Origin: Gramella sp. KN1008
GTDB taxonomy: Bacteria; Bacteroidota; Bacteroidia; Flavobacteriales; Flavobacteriaceae
DNA length: 64,000 bases
NCBI RefSeq assembly: GCF_004332155.1
Contig: NZ_SJDV01000001.1
Coordinates: forward strand, 496,001 to 560,000
Direction: 5' to 3'
Part shown: positions 1 through 7,922 of the stretch, piece after piece
Layout of the letters: every line of letters begins with the position of its first letter
Numbering within the stretch: the first letter of the stretch is position 1
The notes under the pieces: generated by a model
Database searches by the model: none
What the model was told of the DNA's origin: nothing
Seen by the model: only the letters and a program-made list of their open reading frames with translations
Position numbers and translations under genes: made by a program

Positions 1-1741
1 TGAAGTTTTTGGACCCTATATTGGAGATCCATATAAATTTGATGAGGCGGTAGAAGATGGTGTAGTATTGGACCTTTTGTATGAAGCCCGTGATGTAGAA
101 CAATTCATTACCGATCAACGAAGTATAGATGATTGGTTTGAGGCAGAAACCAAAGGCCTAACCGATGTAGCTAAAACTCAGCTAAAACAGCGTTGGGGAA
201 CCATGCAAAAAGTCCTAGGCTCAAAGTCCAGACTCCAGAAAATCGTATTTGACATCATTAAGGATTTCAAAGTTAAACCCCGCTTATCCAGTGGTGAAGG
301 AAATGCCATACTGGTTTCAGGAAGTATTTACCAAGCCTGTAAATATTATGAATTGTTCCAACAGGCCGGATTTAAAGAGTGTGCGATCATAACTTCCTAT
401 GAACCACATCACAGCGACATTAAAGGCGAAGAGACCGGTGAAGGAATGACAGATAACCTTGAAAAATATGAGGTTTACACCAAAATGCTTAATGGAAAAT
501 CTACAGAAGATTTTGAAGATGAAGTAACCACTAAGTTCAAGAACGAACCGGCTAAAATGAAACTTCTTATTGTAGTTGATAAACTTTTGACAGGTTTTGA
601 TGCTCCATCGGCTACCTACCTTTATATCGATAAGAAAATGCAGGACCACGGATTATTCCAGGCTATCTGTAGGGTTAACAGAGTGGATACAGAGGATAAG
701 GAATATGGATATATCATAGATTATAAAGATCTTTTTGAAAGCCTTCAGGATTCGATTTCAGATTATACTTCAGGTGCCTTTGATCAATATGATAAGGAGG
801 ATGTAAAAGGCTTATTAAAGGATAGATATGAGGAAGGCAAGGACAGGCTGGATACTGCTCTAGAGAAAGTACGAGCTATTTGTGAACCGGTCCATCCTAA
901 GGACGAGCCTTCCTTTATTCGTTACTTCTGTGGTAATCCTGAAAATAAGAATGATCTAAAAGAAACAGAGCAGAAGCGATTAAGTCTTTACAAAGCTACT
1001 GTAAGTTTGATCAGAGCATATGCAAACCTGGCAAATGAAATGCATAAAGCAGGTTATTCAGATGATGACGCAAAGAAAATCAGAGAAGAAGTAAAGTATT
1101 ATACCGATGTTCGGGACACCATCAAACTGGCTAGTGGTGAGCAGGTAGATTTTAAAAAATTTGAACCAGGAATGCGCCAGCTAATGGATATGTACCTGGA
1201 TGCCCATAGCAGTAAAAAGCTGTCAGATTTCGAAAACAGATCACTGGTGGAACTGATTGTAAAGTTGAGTGACCCAGAAGGAAAATACCAAACTAAAAAA
1301 AAGGAGGCAGTTGCTGAAACTATAGAAAATAATGTTCGAAAGGTAATAATTGAAGAATCTCAAACCAATCCGAAATACTATAATAAAATGTCTTTACTGC
1401 TCGATGAACTTATTCAGCAGCGGAAGGATGAGACATTATCCTATAAGGATTATTTGGAACAAATAAAGAAGCTGGCAGATGAACTAACCGGATCTGCAAA
1501 TAAAGAAAATTATCCAAGAACAATGACCTCTCCAGCAAAGAGGGCGCTTTACGATAATCTGGATGAAAACGAGACCCTGGCCTTGGCACTCGATAATGTA
1601 ATTAAAACGAGTAAGCTGGATGCTTGGAGGGACGGAGGTATCAGAGAACGTAAACTGAAATTAGCGGTCAATGAGCTGATTAAGGATGAAGATAAGACTG
1701 AAGAATTGATGGAAATTATTAAAGCTCAAAAGGAATATTAA
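1..1741 (+). CDS. hsdR: Type I restriction enzyme R subunit, 3' part
   Basis: This is the C-terminal part (about 580 codons) of the restriction/translocase subunit of a type I restriction-modification complex. The frame is open from base 2, so the gene begins outside the window and the first TTG at 68 is not its start. The second RecA-like motor domain is visible: motif V (DKLLTGFDAP, about nt 578-607) and motif VI (QAICRVNR, about nt 659-682). A helical C-terminal region that contacts the methylase core in this family follows. The nuclease and Walker A/B motifs of the first motor domain must lie upstream. The family is usually near 1000 residues, so roughly 40% is missing here. The next gene starts directly at its stop codon. 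Confidence 0.93.
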   Translation, partial: EVFGPYIGDPYKFDEAVEDGVVLDLLYEARDVEQFITDQRSIDDWFEAETKGLTDVAKTQLKQRWGTMQKVLGSKSRLQKIVFDIIKDFKVKPRLSSGEGNAILVSGSIYQACKYYELFQQAGFKECAIITSYEPHHSDIKGEETGEGMTDNLEKYEVYTKMLNGKSTEDFEDEVTTKFKNEPAKMKLLIVVDKLLTGFDAPSATYLYIDKKMQDHGLFQAICRVNRVDTEDKEYGYIIDYKDLFESLQDSISDYTSGAFDQYDKEDVKGLLKDRYEEGKDRLDTALEKVRAICEPVHPKDEPSFIRYFCGNPENKNDLKETEQKRLSLYKATVSLIRAYANLANEMHKAGYSDDDAKKIREEVKYYTDVRDTIKLASGEQVDFKKFEPGMRQLMDMYLDAHSSKKLSDFENRSLVELIVKLSDPEGKYQTKKKEAVAETIENNVRKVIIEESQTNPKYYNKMSLLLDELIQQRKDETLSYKDYLEQIKKLADELTGSANKENYPRTMTSPAKRALYDNLDENETLALALDNVIKTSKLDAWRDGGIRERKLKLAVNELIKDEDKTEELMEIIKAQKEY

Positions 1742-2458
1742 TTGGAGACTATAGAAATTGGGAACATCAAAATAGATGTTGTGAGGAAGGATATAAAAAA
1801 TATGCATTTGGCGGTTTACCCCCCAAATGGCAGAATTAGATTGTCCGCTCCAGACAGGACAGAGAAAGAGGTATTACGATTGTTTGCAATATCAAAACTG
1901 GGTTGGATCAAAAAGCAGGTTAAGAGTTTTGAAAAGCAGGCCAGAGAAACTCCCAGAGAATTTGTTTCGGGAGAAAGTCATTACTTTCAGGGTAAAAGAT
2001 ATTTACTTGAGGTTATAGAATCTAAAGGGAAGCAATTTGTTCAGCTTAAAGGAACCAAAAAGATTGAAATTCACTGCAAACCTGATGCTGCTAAATCCAA
2101 GAGGGCGGAATTGCTTAAGGAATGGTATCGGGATCAGTTGAAAGAGCTTATACCGAGGTTGGTGAGTAACTGGGAAAAGAAGATAGGTGTAAAATCATCA
2201 GAATGGCGAGTTAAGCAAATGAAGACCAAATGGGGAGCCTGTAATATTGAAGCAAAGCGGATCTGGCTAAACCTTGAACTAGCTAAAAAGCCTAAGATTT
2301 GCCTCGAATATATTATCGTCCATGAATTAGTTCATCTATTAGAGCGTAATCACAACGACATATTTGTGGCTTATATGGATGAATATATGCCCAAATGGAG
2401 ATCTCACAGAGAAGAATTAAATAGTTTGCCAATTGCCCATATTGATTGGGGGTATTAA
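1742..2458 (+). CDS. YgjP/WLM-like zinc metallopeptidase (M48-type, DUF45)
   Basis: A 238-residue putative zinc metallopeptidase of the YgjP/SprT-like group. Its HExxH motif is HELVH at residues 194-198, with a further His at 204, and the characteristic KTKWGAC segment is at 161-167. The N-terminus (VVRKDIKNMHLAVYPP, about residues 13-28) is the usual start of the family, so the TTG at 1742 is accepted although it is a rare codon; no earlier in-frame start exists because the hsdR stop TAA is the preceding codon. Genes of this family are often the last gene of type I restriction loci. The substrate is unknown, and a role in turnover of restriction subunits is only inference. Confidence 0.88.
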   Translation: METIEIGNIKIDVVRKDIKNMHLAVYPPNGRIRLSAPDRTEKEVLRLFAISKLGWIKKQVKSFEKQARETPREFVSGESHYFQGKRYLLEVIESKGKQFVQLKGTKKIEIHCKPDAAKSKRAELLKEWYRDQLKELIPRLVSNWEKKIGVKSSEWRVKQMKTKWGACNIEAKRIWLNLELAKKPKICLEYIIVHELVHLLERNHNDIFVAYMDEYMPKWRSHREELNSLPIAHIDWGY

Positions 2459-2641
2459 ACTAAAGAAGAGATAAATTTTTTCAAGACTTATGTTAAATAT
2501 TGAAGTTTCAATAATTTATCGATTAGTTTAGGTTAATTATGAGAATCCTCTTTTTAGTAAGGAAGTAAGCACGTTCATAAGTATAGAAAATGCTCAATTA
2601 AACATAACGCTTGGTCTTGCTAAATTTTTGATTTATCAAAC

Positions 2642-3676
2642 TTATCTGAATCCTACCGCTTTCCTTGCCGGGTCTTTCATTTCCTGCTCTTCTTTAAAAT
2701 TATAGATCTCGGCAAGGGTTAGGGGAGTGGCTGTTGTCTCTTCTAAGCCCTCTTTTTGCAGTAGGTGGTTCGCTTTTTCCACTTCTAAAGCTTTAAATTC
2801 GTAGCTGCTCTTTAAACGACCTTTACGCTTTAATGCCGGATCGATATTTCTAAAATCGGTATTAAAGGTGGCGATGATCTGAATTCCTAAAGACTCTCCT
2901 AAAATTCCATCGGTCATATTCAGGATCATAGCCAGGTTGGAATTTCGCTTATGATCCCGAGAAACAATGAGTTCTTCGGCATCCTCAATGACTAAAATAG
3001 AATTGGAATTTGAAATGAGGTAGCGGGTCATATATACATTGTCCAGATTCTGGGCCAGTTGCCCTGGGAGAAAGATCACTTTCTTTTTAAGGATGCTGCA
3101 TAAGTAACGAATATAAGTACTCTTTCCTGTTCCAGGTATCCCATAAAGTAAATGAAGTCCGCTTGTGTTCTTCTCATTTAAGGTATTCAGCATTTTGTGG
3201 TGACAAGGAGTGAAGTCATTATTATATAACTGATCTAATTCAATTTTTGGTTTTTCGAAATCGATCTTCCTGTTCTGGAAATCACCCTGTTGCATGGTGA
3301 TCAAATTGATTTGGGCCAACTCTGGATTGGATTTTTTATAATTGGTAATAAATTTTTCAATCTTGCGAGTGTGAGCTGATTCTTCATTAAAATAAATGTG
3401 TAAAGCCCGGGGAACTATCTCAACCAGAATTTCATTTTGTAAAATGAATATATGCCTCCCAACTTCCTTTGAATCAGATTTATTTATTGCGAAATGGTAT
3501 TTAAGAATTTGCTTTTTAAAAACTAGCGGAAACTCAACTATTAATTTTTTTATTTCTAGATTTTCGTATTCAATTTCACTTGGTATTTGTTTAAAATAGC
3601 TGGTATAAATTTGCAAAGGACTTGAAAGAATATAACCTTCATCCAGGAGTGAGAGTTCAGGTTTTAAATTTTTCAT
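2642..3676 (-). CDS. AAA+ ATPase with uncharacterised N-terminal half
   Basis: A 344-residue ATPase. The AAA+ core lies in the C-terminal half: Walker A GIPGTGKST at 179-187, Walker B ILVIEDAE at 227-234, sensor-1 Asn in ATFNTDF near 272, and RKGRL near 284-288 as the likely arginine-finger region. This order resembles BCS1/proteasome-type AAA modules. Residues 1-150 are mixed alpha/beta with no motif I recognise. There is no signal peptide or membrane segment, so it should be cytosolic. It is a single gene with its own -7 box at 3780-3787 and a leader of about 97 nt. Placement between a restriction locus and a WYL regulator suggests, but does not show, a defence or stress role. Confidence 0.8.
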   Translation of the reverse strand: MKNLKPELSLLDEGYILSSPLQIYTSYFKQIPSEIEYENLEIKKLIVEFPLVFKKQILKYHFAINKSDSKEVGRHIFILQNEILVEIVPRALHIYFNEESAHTRKIEKFITNYKKSNPELAQINLITMQQGDFQNRKIDFEKPKIELDQLYNNDFTPCHHKMLNTLNEKNTSGLHLLYGIPGTGKSTYIRYLCSILKKKVIFLPGQLAQNLDNVYMTRYLISNSNSILVIEDAEELIVSRDHKRNSNLAMILNMTDGILGESLGIQIIATFNTDFRNIDPALKRKGRLKSSYEFKALEVEKANHLLQKEGLEETTATPLTLAEIYNFKEEQEMKDPARKAVGFR

Positions 3677-3779
3677 ATTTAAAATATTTAATGGATTGAA
3701 AACAGCTGAGTTTTTGGATATAGCATTCTTACCCTACATCAGAATAGCTTAATATCCCTCAGCGGTTTTGATATGGTTT

Positions 3780-3787
3780 CAAATCTA
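3780..3787 (-). promoter_or_regulatory. Bacteroidota -7 box for the AAA+ ATPase gene
   Basis: On the minus strand this reads TAGATTTG, a full match to TAnnTTTG. It is about 100 nt before the start codon at 3676 and just beyond the end of the WYL gene. I see no clear -33 TTG. Confidence 0.45.
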
Positions 3788-3814
3788 ATCGGGTAAAGCG
3801 CCGAAAGATGTCGC

Positions 3815-4708
3815 TTAATATCGCGCGATAGATCTTTTTAATTGTTCTTTGATCTTTTGCTGAAGAATTTTGGGAGCCAGCACCTTCACCTGGTCTCCGT
3901 AAGATAGGATCTCCATTTTGAAATCATAAGTAGGTCTGATAAAATATCGGTACCTAATCTCTTTATCATTTTGTTCGATCAATTCCTGGCTCTTATGTAA
4001 GGGTAAAGAACCAACATAGCGGCCTTCCCTGGGAGAAAATGATAAGATCACTTCCACTGGTTCTTCTTCTGTGCCATTGATGATTCCGAAACTATTTTCA
4101 AATTCCGTTTCCACATCGAAGTCGATCGATTTAAAATGATCCTTAGTCAAATTCAAATTCTCGATCCGGTCCAGGGAAAAGTTCTTAATAATGTCATCTT
4201 TTTCATCCTTGGCGATAAGATACCACCTGTTACGTGCCTCTTTAAGTGAGATAGGATATACCCGTCTCTGACTGACGGAACCATCCCAGAACTTCTTGTA
4301 TTCAAATTCCACTACCCATAAATTCTGAACGGCATAAAGTAAACCCGCCATATGTTTTGTCCCCAGGGCTTTTCTCTGTTCAAAGAAAAGGCTGTTCCCC
4401 ATTCCCTTAGAAAGCCTAATAGCATTCAGCAGATCGTAATTTTCACGTAATCTCTGAGTGCTTTCATCTTCCACATCATCTTTTATATAGTAAAGATTCC
4501 TGCTTTTATCCGAGGCGATCTCAATTCCATAAATAGAAGCGATATCGAGAATATCCCTTTGAAAAGTCCGTTGGGAAGTCAATAATTTTTCTTCTACAGA
4601 ATCCGGATCTATTGCGATCTCATCCTGAATCTCTTCAAAACCCATAGGCTTTTTCTGAAGCAGGGAAATGATCTTAAAATGACGTTTTATGGTTTGGCGT
4701 ACAGACAT
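3815..4708 (-). CDS. WYL-domain transcriptional regulator
   Basis: A 297-residue DNA-binding regulator. Residues 1-75 form an HTH/winged-helix region of the YafY type (SQRTFQRDI near 45-53 as recognition segment). The WYL ligand-binding domain spans about 125-215 and includes RWYLIA at 161-166, and a C-terminal WCX-like part follows. WYL proteins commonly sense nucleic acids or nucleotides and repress neighbouring operons, including defence loci. It lies 9 bp downstream of the esterase gene and is evidently co-transcribed with it. A perfect inverted repeat upstream of that operon (5248-5264) is a natural candidate for its own operator. Confidence 0.9.
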   Translation of the reverse strand: MSVRQTIKRHFKIISLLQKKPMGFEEIQDEIAIDPDSVEEKLLTSQRTFQRDILDIASIYGIEIASDKSRNLYYIKDDVEDESTQRLRENYDLLNAIRLSKGMGNSLFFEQRKALGTKHMAGLLYAVQNLWVVEFEYKKFWDGSVSQRRVYPISLKEARNRWYLIAKDEKDDIIKNFSLDRIENLNLTKDHFKSIDFDVETEFENSFGIINGTEEEPVEVILSFSPREGRYVGSLPLHKSQELIEQNDKEIRYRYFIRPTYDFKMEILSYGDQVKVLAPKILQQKIKEQLKRSIARY

Positions 4709-4717
4709 AATTTTGGC

Positions 4718-5206
4718 TTAATAACAAAGTTTACTAAAGAATTCTTTTACTTCATCCTTGAATAATTCCAGGGGGATACGGTGTTCCAAATGTGGAAATA
4801 ACTTGATTAAGACTTCAGCTTCTTTTGAATATCTCCCCAGGAATTTAAGGGTATCTGATGGATTAACTATTTTATCCTGTCTTCCCAGAATTATTGCTTT
4901 TTGAGCTAAACCCTTTGTATAGATATTCTGGAATTTTAGAGGCATATGGTTTACCAGAGGAGGGTTAAAGAGCAAAGCCGGGCGACCTATATTTTCTGAA
5001 ATAATAAAGGCATTTAAACCTCCCATACTACTTCCTATAATAACATTAAAATGGGTATCCGGATATTGTTTTAAAATTTCAACAGGTTGGATATGCTCTG
5101 ATTGATAATCGATATCCGGGGCATAAACCTCACCATATTTTTCCAGCACTTTTCTTTTTTCAGGACTAAGTTTGCTATTCAGTCCGTGGAGATATAAAAT
5201 ATTCAT
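4718..5206 (-). CDS. YqiA/YcfP-family alpha/beta-hydrolase (esterase)
   Basis: A 162-residue compact serine hydrolase of the UPF0227 (YqiA/YcfP) group. It begins with the typical LYLHGLNS segment (residues 4-11). The nucleophile elbow is GSSMG at 58-62 (Ser60), and Asp111 and His139 or His142 probably complete the triad. There is no signal peptide, so it is cytosolic. E. coli YqiA is a short-chain esterase; the physiological substrate here is unknown. It is the first gene of a two-gene operon with the WYL regulator. Confidence 0.85.
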   Translation of the reverse strand: MNILYLHGLNSKLSPEKRKVLEKYGEVYAPDIDYQSEHIQPVEILKQYPDTHFNVIIGSSMGGLNAFIISENIGRPALLFNPPLVNHMPLKFQNIYTKGLAQKAIILGRQDKIVNPSDTLKFLGRYSKEAEVLIKLFPHLEHRIPLELFKDEVKEFFSKLCY

Positions 5207-5247
5207 CCTGTTAATTTAAATGTTCAAGGCAAATAAAAAAAGAGAAT

Positions 5248-5264
5248 GCGACAAAATATGTCGC
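5248..5264. promoter_or_regulatory. Perfect inverted repeat, candidate WYL operator
   Basis: GCGACA-AAATA-TGTCGC, a 6-5-6 perfect inverted repeat, lies 42 bp upstream of the esterase start and between two divergent genes. A 13-bp stretch overlapping its right arm (ATGTCGCTTAATA, 5258-5270) recurs identically at 3808-3820, at the other end of the same operon. A weak -7 box for the leftward operon (TTTATTTG on the minus strand, 5230-5237) is next to it. Confidence 0.55.
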
Positions 5265-5282
5265 TTAATAATTAATTAAGCC

Positions 5283-5311
5283 TTGATTAATTTAGATCAG
5301 GGATTAATTTG
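5283..5311 (+). promoter_or_regulatory. Promoter of the CIA30-family gene
   Basis: TTG at 5283-5285, an 18-bp spacer, and TTAATTTG at 5304-5311 (one mismatch to TAnnTTTG). The upstream TTG that could extend the downstream ORF is thus the -33 element, which supports the ATG at 5349 as the real start. Confidence 0.5.
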
Positions 5312-5348
5312 CTTAACTTATAAGGACTGCTTTCAAAAAAATAAAACA

Positions 5349-5879
5349 ATGAAATATCTTTTAATCATGATCATGTTGTTTTCTGCCAGCTCATCCCTAA
5401 TGCTCTTCGACTTCGATAAGAACTCAGATCTTAGCAACTGGAGGGTGGTAGACGATGTGGTGATGGGAGGCCGCTCCTCAGGGCATTTCAGTTTAAACGA
5501 GGAAGGACATGCAGTATTTGAAGGCGAGGTTTCCCTGGCAAATAACGGAGGCTTTTCCTCTGTAGATTATAACTTCAGGAAGATACAGACTTCCGATTAT
5601 TCCAAAGTGGTGATAAGGCTTAAAGGAGATGGTAAGAAATACCAGTTCAGGTTAAAGGCCGATGTTTATGAGTATTACTCTTATGCAGCCGAATTTGATA
5701 CCTCCGGAGAATGGGAAGAGGTCGAGATCGATTTTGAGGATATGTATCCCACCTACCGCGGCAGAAACCTGGACAAACCAAAATTTGATGGAAAATCCAT
5801 GACCCAGATCACATTTCTTATCGGCAACAAAAAAGAACAGAATTTCAAACTGCTACTGGATAAGATAGAATTGAAATGA
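5349..5879 (+). CDS. CIA30-family (galactose-binding-like) secreted protein
   Basis: A 176-residue protein with a hydrophobic N-terminal segment (MKYLLIMIMLFSASSSLM), probably a signal peptide. It is followed by a CIA30-type jelly-roll domain: the opening FDFDKNSDLSNWRVVDDVVM and GGRSSGHF, then YYSYAAEFDTSG and a C-terminal ITFLIGNKKEQNF strand. In mitochondria CIA30 is a complex I assembly factor; bacterial members are widespread single-domain proteins of unknown role. I chose the ATG at 5349 because the signal peptide starts there and the promoter overlaps the longer ORF start. It is divergent from the esterase/WYL operon. Confidence 0.8.
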   Translation: MKYLLIMIMLFSASSSLMLFDFDKNSDLSNWRVVDDVVMGGRSSGHFSLNEEGHAVFEGEVSLANNGGFSSVDYNFRKIQTSDYSKVVIRLKGDGKKYQFRLKADVYEYYSYAAEFDTSGEWEEVEIDFEDMYPTYRGRNLDKPKFDGKSMTQITFLIGNKKEQNFKLLLDKIELK

Positions 5880-5932
5880 TCTGTATTTTAACTCAACGCT
5901 GTAAAAACCCTGATAAATCGAGGTGACAGTTG

Positions 5933-7048
5933 TTAAAATGATCTCTTTACCATTCCTCCTTTATGAGGTTGAGAAGTGTTTTTAATCTCAAAATCCACAA
6001 TACCAAGTATTAGTTCCTCTTCTGTAATCACTTCAACTTTCCATTGGCCTTCCCTGAGGTTATTTTTATAGGTATATCCACGGAAACCACGATCACGCCC
6101 ACCGGCAACTTCAAAATCAATGTCATCAGTAACTTCCCATTTCCCGGTTTCAGGATTGTAGCGTTTCCACCTGTGAAAAATGGACTTTTTTAAATCTGTA
6201 GGTGCAAAAACAGAAGTGAACACATAAACTCTTTGACCTGCCTGACGATGAAAAGTGACGTGATGTTTACGCCAGAATATATACCATGGATTCCTCTCGT
6301 AAGTAACGATGTATTCGTTATTTATTTTTCGCACATCATGAGCCACCAACCCGGCATCCATAGCCAGCGGCACTGGTGGAATAAGATTGAAATAGTAAAA
6401 AACATTGATCGTTATATAGATAGAAAGGATAAGACTGATCAGTTTTTTCAGACTTATCTCAGCTCTTGTGCCTGGGCTTGATCTGAAAATAAACGTGATG
6501 AGTGCCAGCGTACACCCCAAACTTATAAGCCCCGAAATGATAAAAATAAAGGTATTCATTTCCTTGATCAGCGTGGGAATCATAAAGGCAAAAAAGGTAA
6601 AACTTATAAAAAAATAAATACTGAACTGAAGGTATTTATTGGATATTTTCCTTTTAAGAAACTCGTTTGCAAATAAGAGCAGAACCAGCAGTATGAAAAA
6701 AAACAAAGTTTTAGACATGGATACACTTCTGAAAAAGTAGATGACAAAAGCACTTGAAAGTGCGCCAAAGAAGAACTGTATGGCTAGCGGAAAATATTCG
6801 GAATAACGCCTTATAAAAGTACCCTCCCACTTGTCCTCATCCACTGTATTATACAAAAAAAGCGTTATAGATAATAAGGTCATATGGGAGCAAAGTACCA
6901 CCGTATCATAAACACGATCTATTCGCCCTAAGGTCAGGGTATCAAATATAAAACCACCCATAAAAAAAAGAATGGGAGCGTACTTCTGATTGCGATAAAC
7001 AAACCTTCCAAAAGCAGTATTTCTATATCTTACTAAAGTTCTTTTCAT
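5933..7048 (-). CDS. Membrane protein with C-terminal DUF2914 domain
   Basis: A 371-residue protein. Residues about 20-225 contain roughly seven hydrophobic segments, and the C-terminal 130 residues form a soluble DUF2914 domain (opening LVAHDVRKINNEYI; then RVYVFTSVFAP, HRWKRYNPETGKWE and GQWKVEVITEE). DUF2914 looks like a beta-sandwich and is usually extracytoplasmic, but its function is unknown. It is monocistronic, with a -7 box at 7066-7073 close to its start. Convergent with the CIA30 gene. Confidence 0.8.
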   Translation of the reverse strand: MKRTLVRYRNTAFGRFVYRNQKYAPILFFMGGFIFDTLTLGRIDRVYDTVVLCSHMTLLSITLFLYNTVDEDKWEGTFIRRYSEYFPLAIQFFFGALSSAFVIYFFRSVSMSKTLFFFILLVLLLFANEFLKRKISNKYLQFSIYFFISFTFFAFMIPTLIKEMNTFIFIISGLISLGCTLALITFIFRSSPGTRAEISLKKLISLILSIYITINVFYYFNLIPPVPLAMDAGLVAHDVRKINNEYIVTYERNPWYIFWRKHHVTFHRQAGQRVYVFTSVFAPTDLKKSIFHRWKRYNPETGKWEVTDDIDFEVAGGRDRGFRGYTYKNNLREGQWKVEVITEEELILGIVDFEIKNTSQPHKGGMVKRSF

Positions 7049-7065
7049 ACTGTATTTAGTAGCGC

Positions 7066-7073
7066 CAAATTTA
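7066..7073 (-). promoter_or_regulatory. -7 box of the DUF2914 gene
   Basis: TAAATTTG on the minus strand, a full match to TAnnTTTG. It places the transcription start about 10 nt before the ATG at 7048, so the leader is very short. Confidence 0.45.
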
Positions 7074-7273
7074 AGATAAAAACTTCATCCGGATATTTGC
7101 TTTGACTTTAATAGGAACAGCTGGACGCGACAGTTTCAGAAATGGAAAATATCGCCGATGGTGGCGCTGCACTCACGCCTATGGGACAATAATAATAGAA
7201 GAATAAACAGCAAAATCTATCGTTTTGATTAAGTCTTTAAAAAATCTGTTTTCTTAAATAATTCTTAAAATAT

Positions 7274-7281
7274 TATATTTG
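7274..7281 (+). promoter_or_regulatory. -7 box of the winged-helix/membrane-anchor gene
   Basis: TATATTTG, full consensus, 23 bp before the ATG at 7305. The same TATATTTGGACTT string recurs at 18507-18519. Confidence 0.5.
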
Positions 7282-7304
7282 GACTTCAAACCAATAATTT
7301 GATC

Positions 7305-7670
7305 ATGAACGATCACAAGCTTACCCAAATGCTTATGCAGTTCAGGGCGAACAGCCTTTTTCCCGAACTGCAATCTGATAATGATAAAAGAATGTTGCGT
7401 GAATTGCAGCGGTATTATCTTGTGAGAGTGAATTCAAAAGGAGACTGGGTGGTTACCAGGAAAGGGGAGGAGGCCCTAAAGATCGGTGTTAAAAAATATA
7501 TACAGGCCGAAAAATTTGAAGCCGAACTTGCCAGATCAGCTCCCAGCCTTAAAAAACAAAAGAATATTCTCCTTGGTATGATCGTAATCCTGATGAGTAT
7601 CCTGATAGCCATAGTGTTAGGCAGTCCCGAACCCATCCTTAATGGCCTAGTTGAAATGATAGCCGGCTAA
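7305..7670 (+). CDS. Small winged-helix-like protein with C-terminal membrane anchor
   Basis: A 121-residue protein I cannot name. Residues 1-70 look like a winged helix: an LRELQRYYLVRV helix/strand, then a GDWVVTRKGEEAL wing and a GVKKYI helix. A charged linker and one hydrophobic segment (ILLGMIVILMSILIAIVLG, about 88-106) follow near the C-terminus. It is paralogous to the protein at 13334-13675, sharing the pattern ELxxxxLxxxxxxGxxxxTxKGxxAxxxGxxxYxxxxxxExEL and the terminal anchor. I use the ATG at 7305 rather than the TTG two codons earlier. A membrane-tethered DNA-binding role is possible but unproven. Confidence 0.7.
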   Translation: MNDHKLTQMLMQFRANSLFPELQSDNDKRMLRELQRYYLVRVNSKGDWVVTRKGEEALKIGVKKYIQAEKFEAELARSAPSLKKQKNILLGMIVILMSILIAIVLGSPEPILNGLVEMIAG

Positions 7671-7922
7671 AAATCTGCACTTAGATAGGAACTTAAACCC
7701 CACTCAACTCAACGGAGTATGAAAGTCTAAAGCAGCCTGGGTAAGCTATGCTGTATAGCTGCGGATTTTACAGACAAATTCTCGCCCTACGCTCTGCAAA
7801 GTCTTTTTATAAAATATTTAATTAATACAGAAGATTTACTAAAATTTTGTAGAAGTGCGTATTAATTATAAAAAAATTGTAATTTACGGATCTCCAGTTT
7901 ATTAAAAAACAAACGATTAAAC

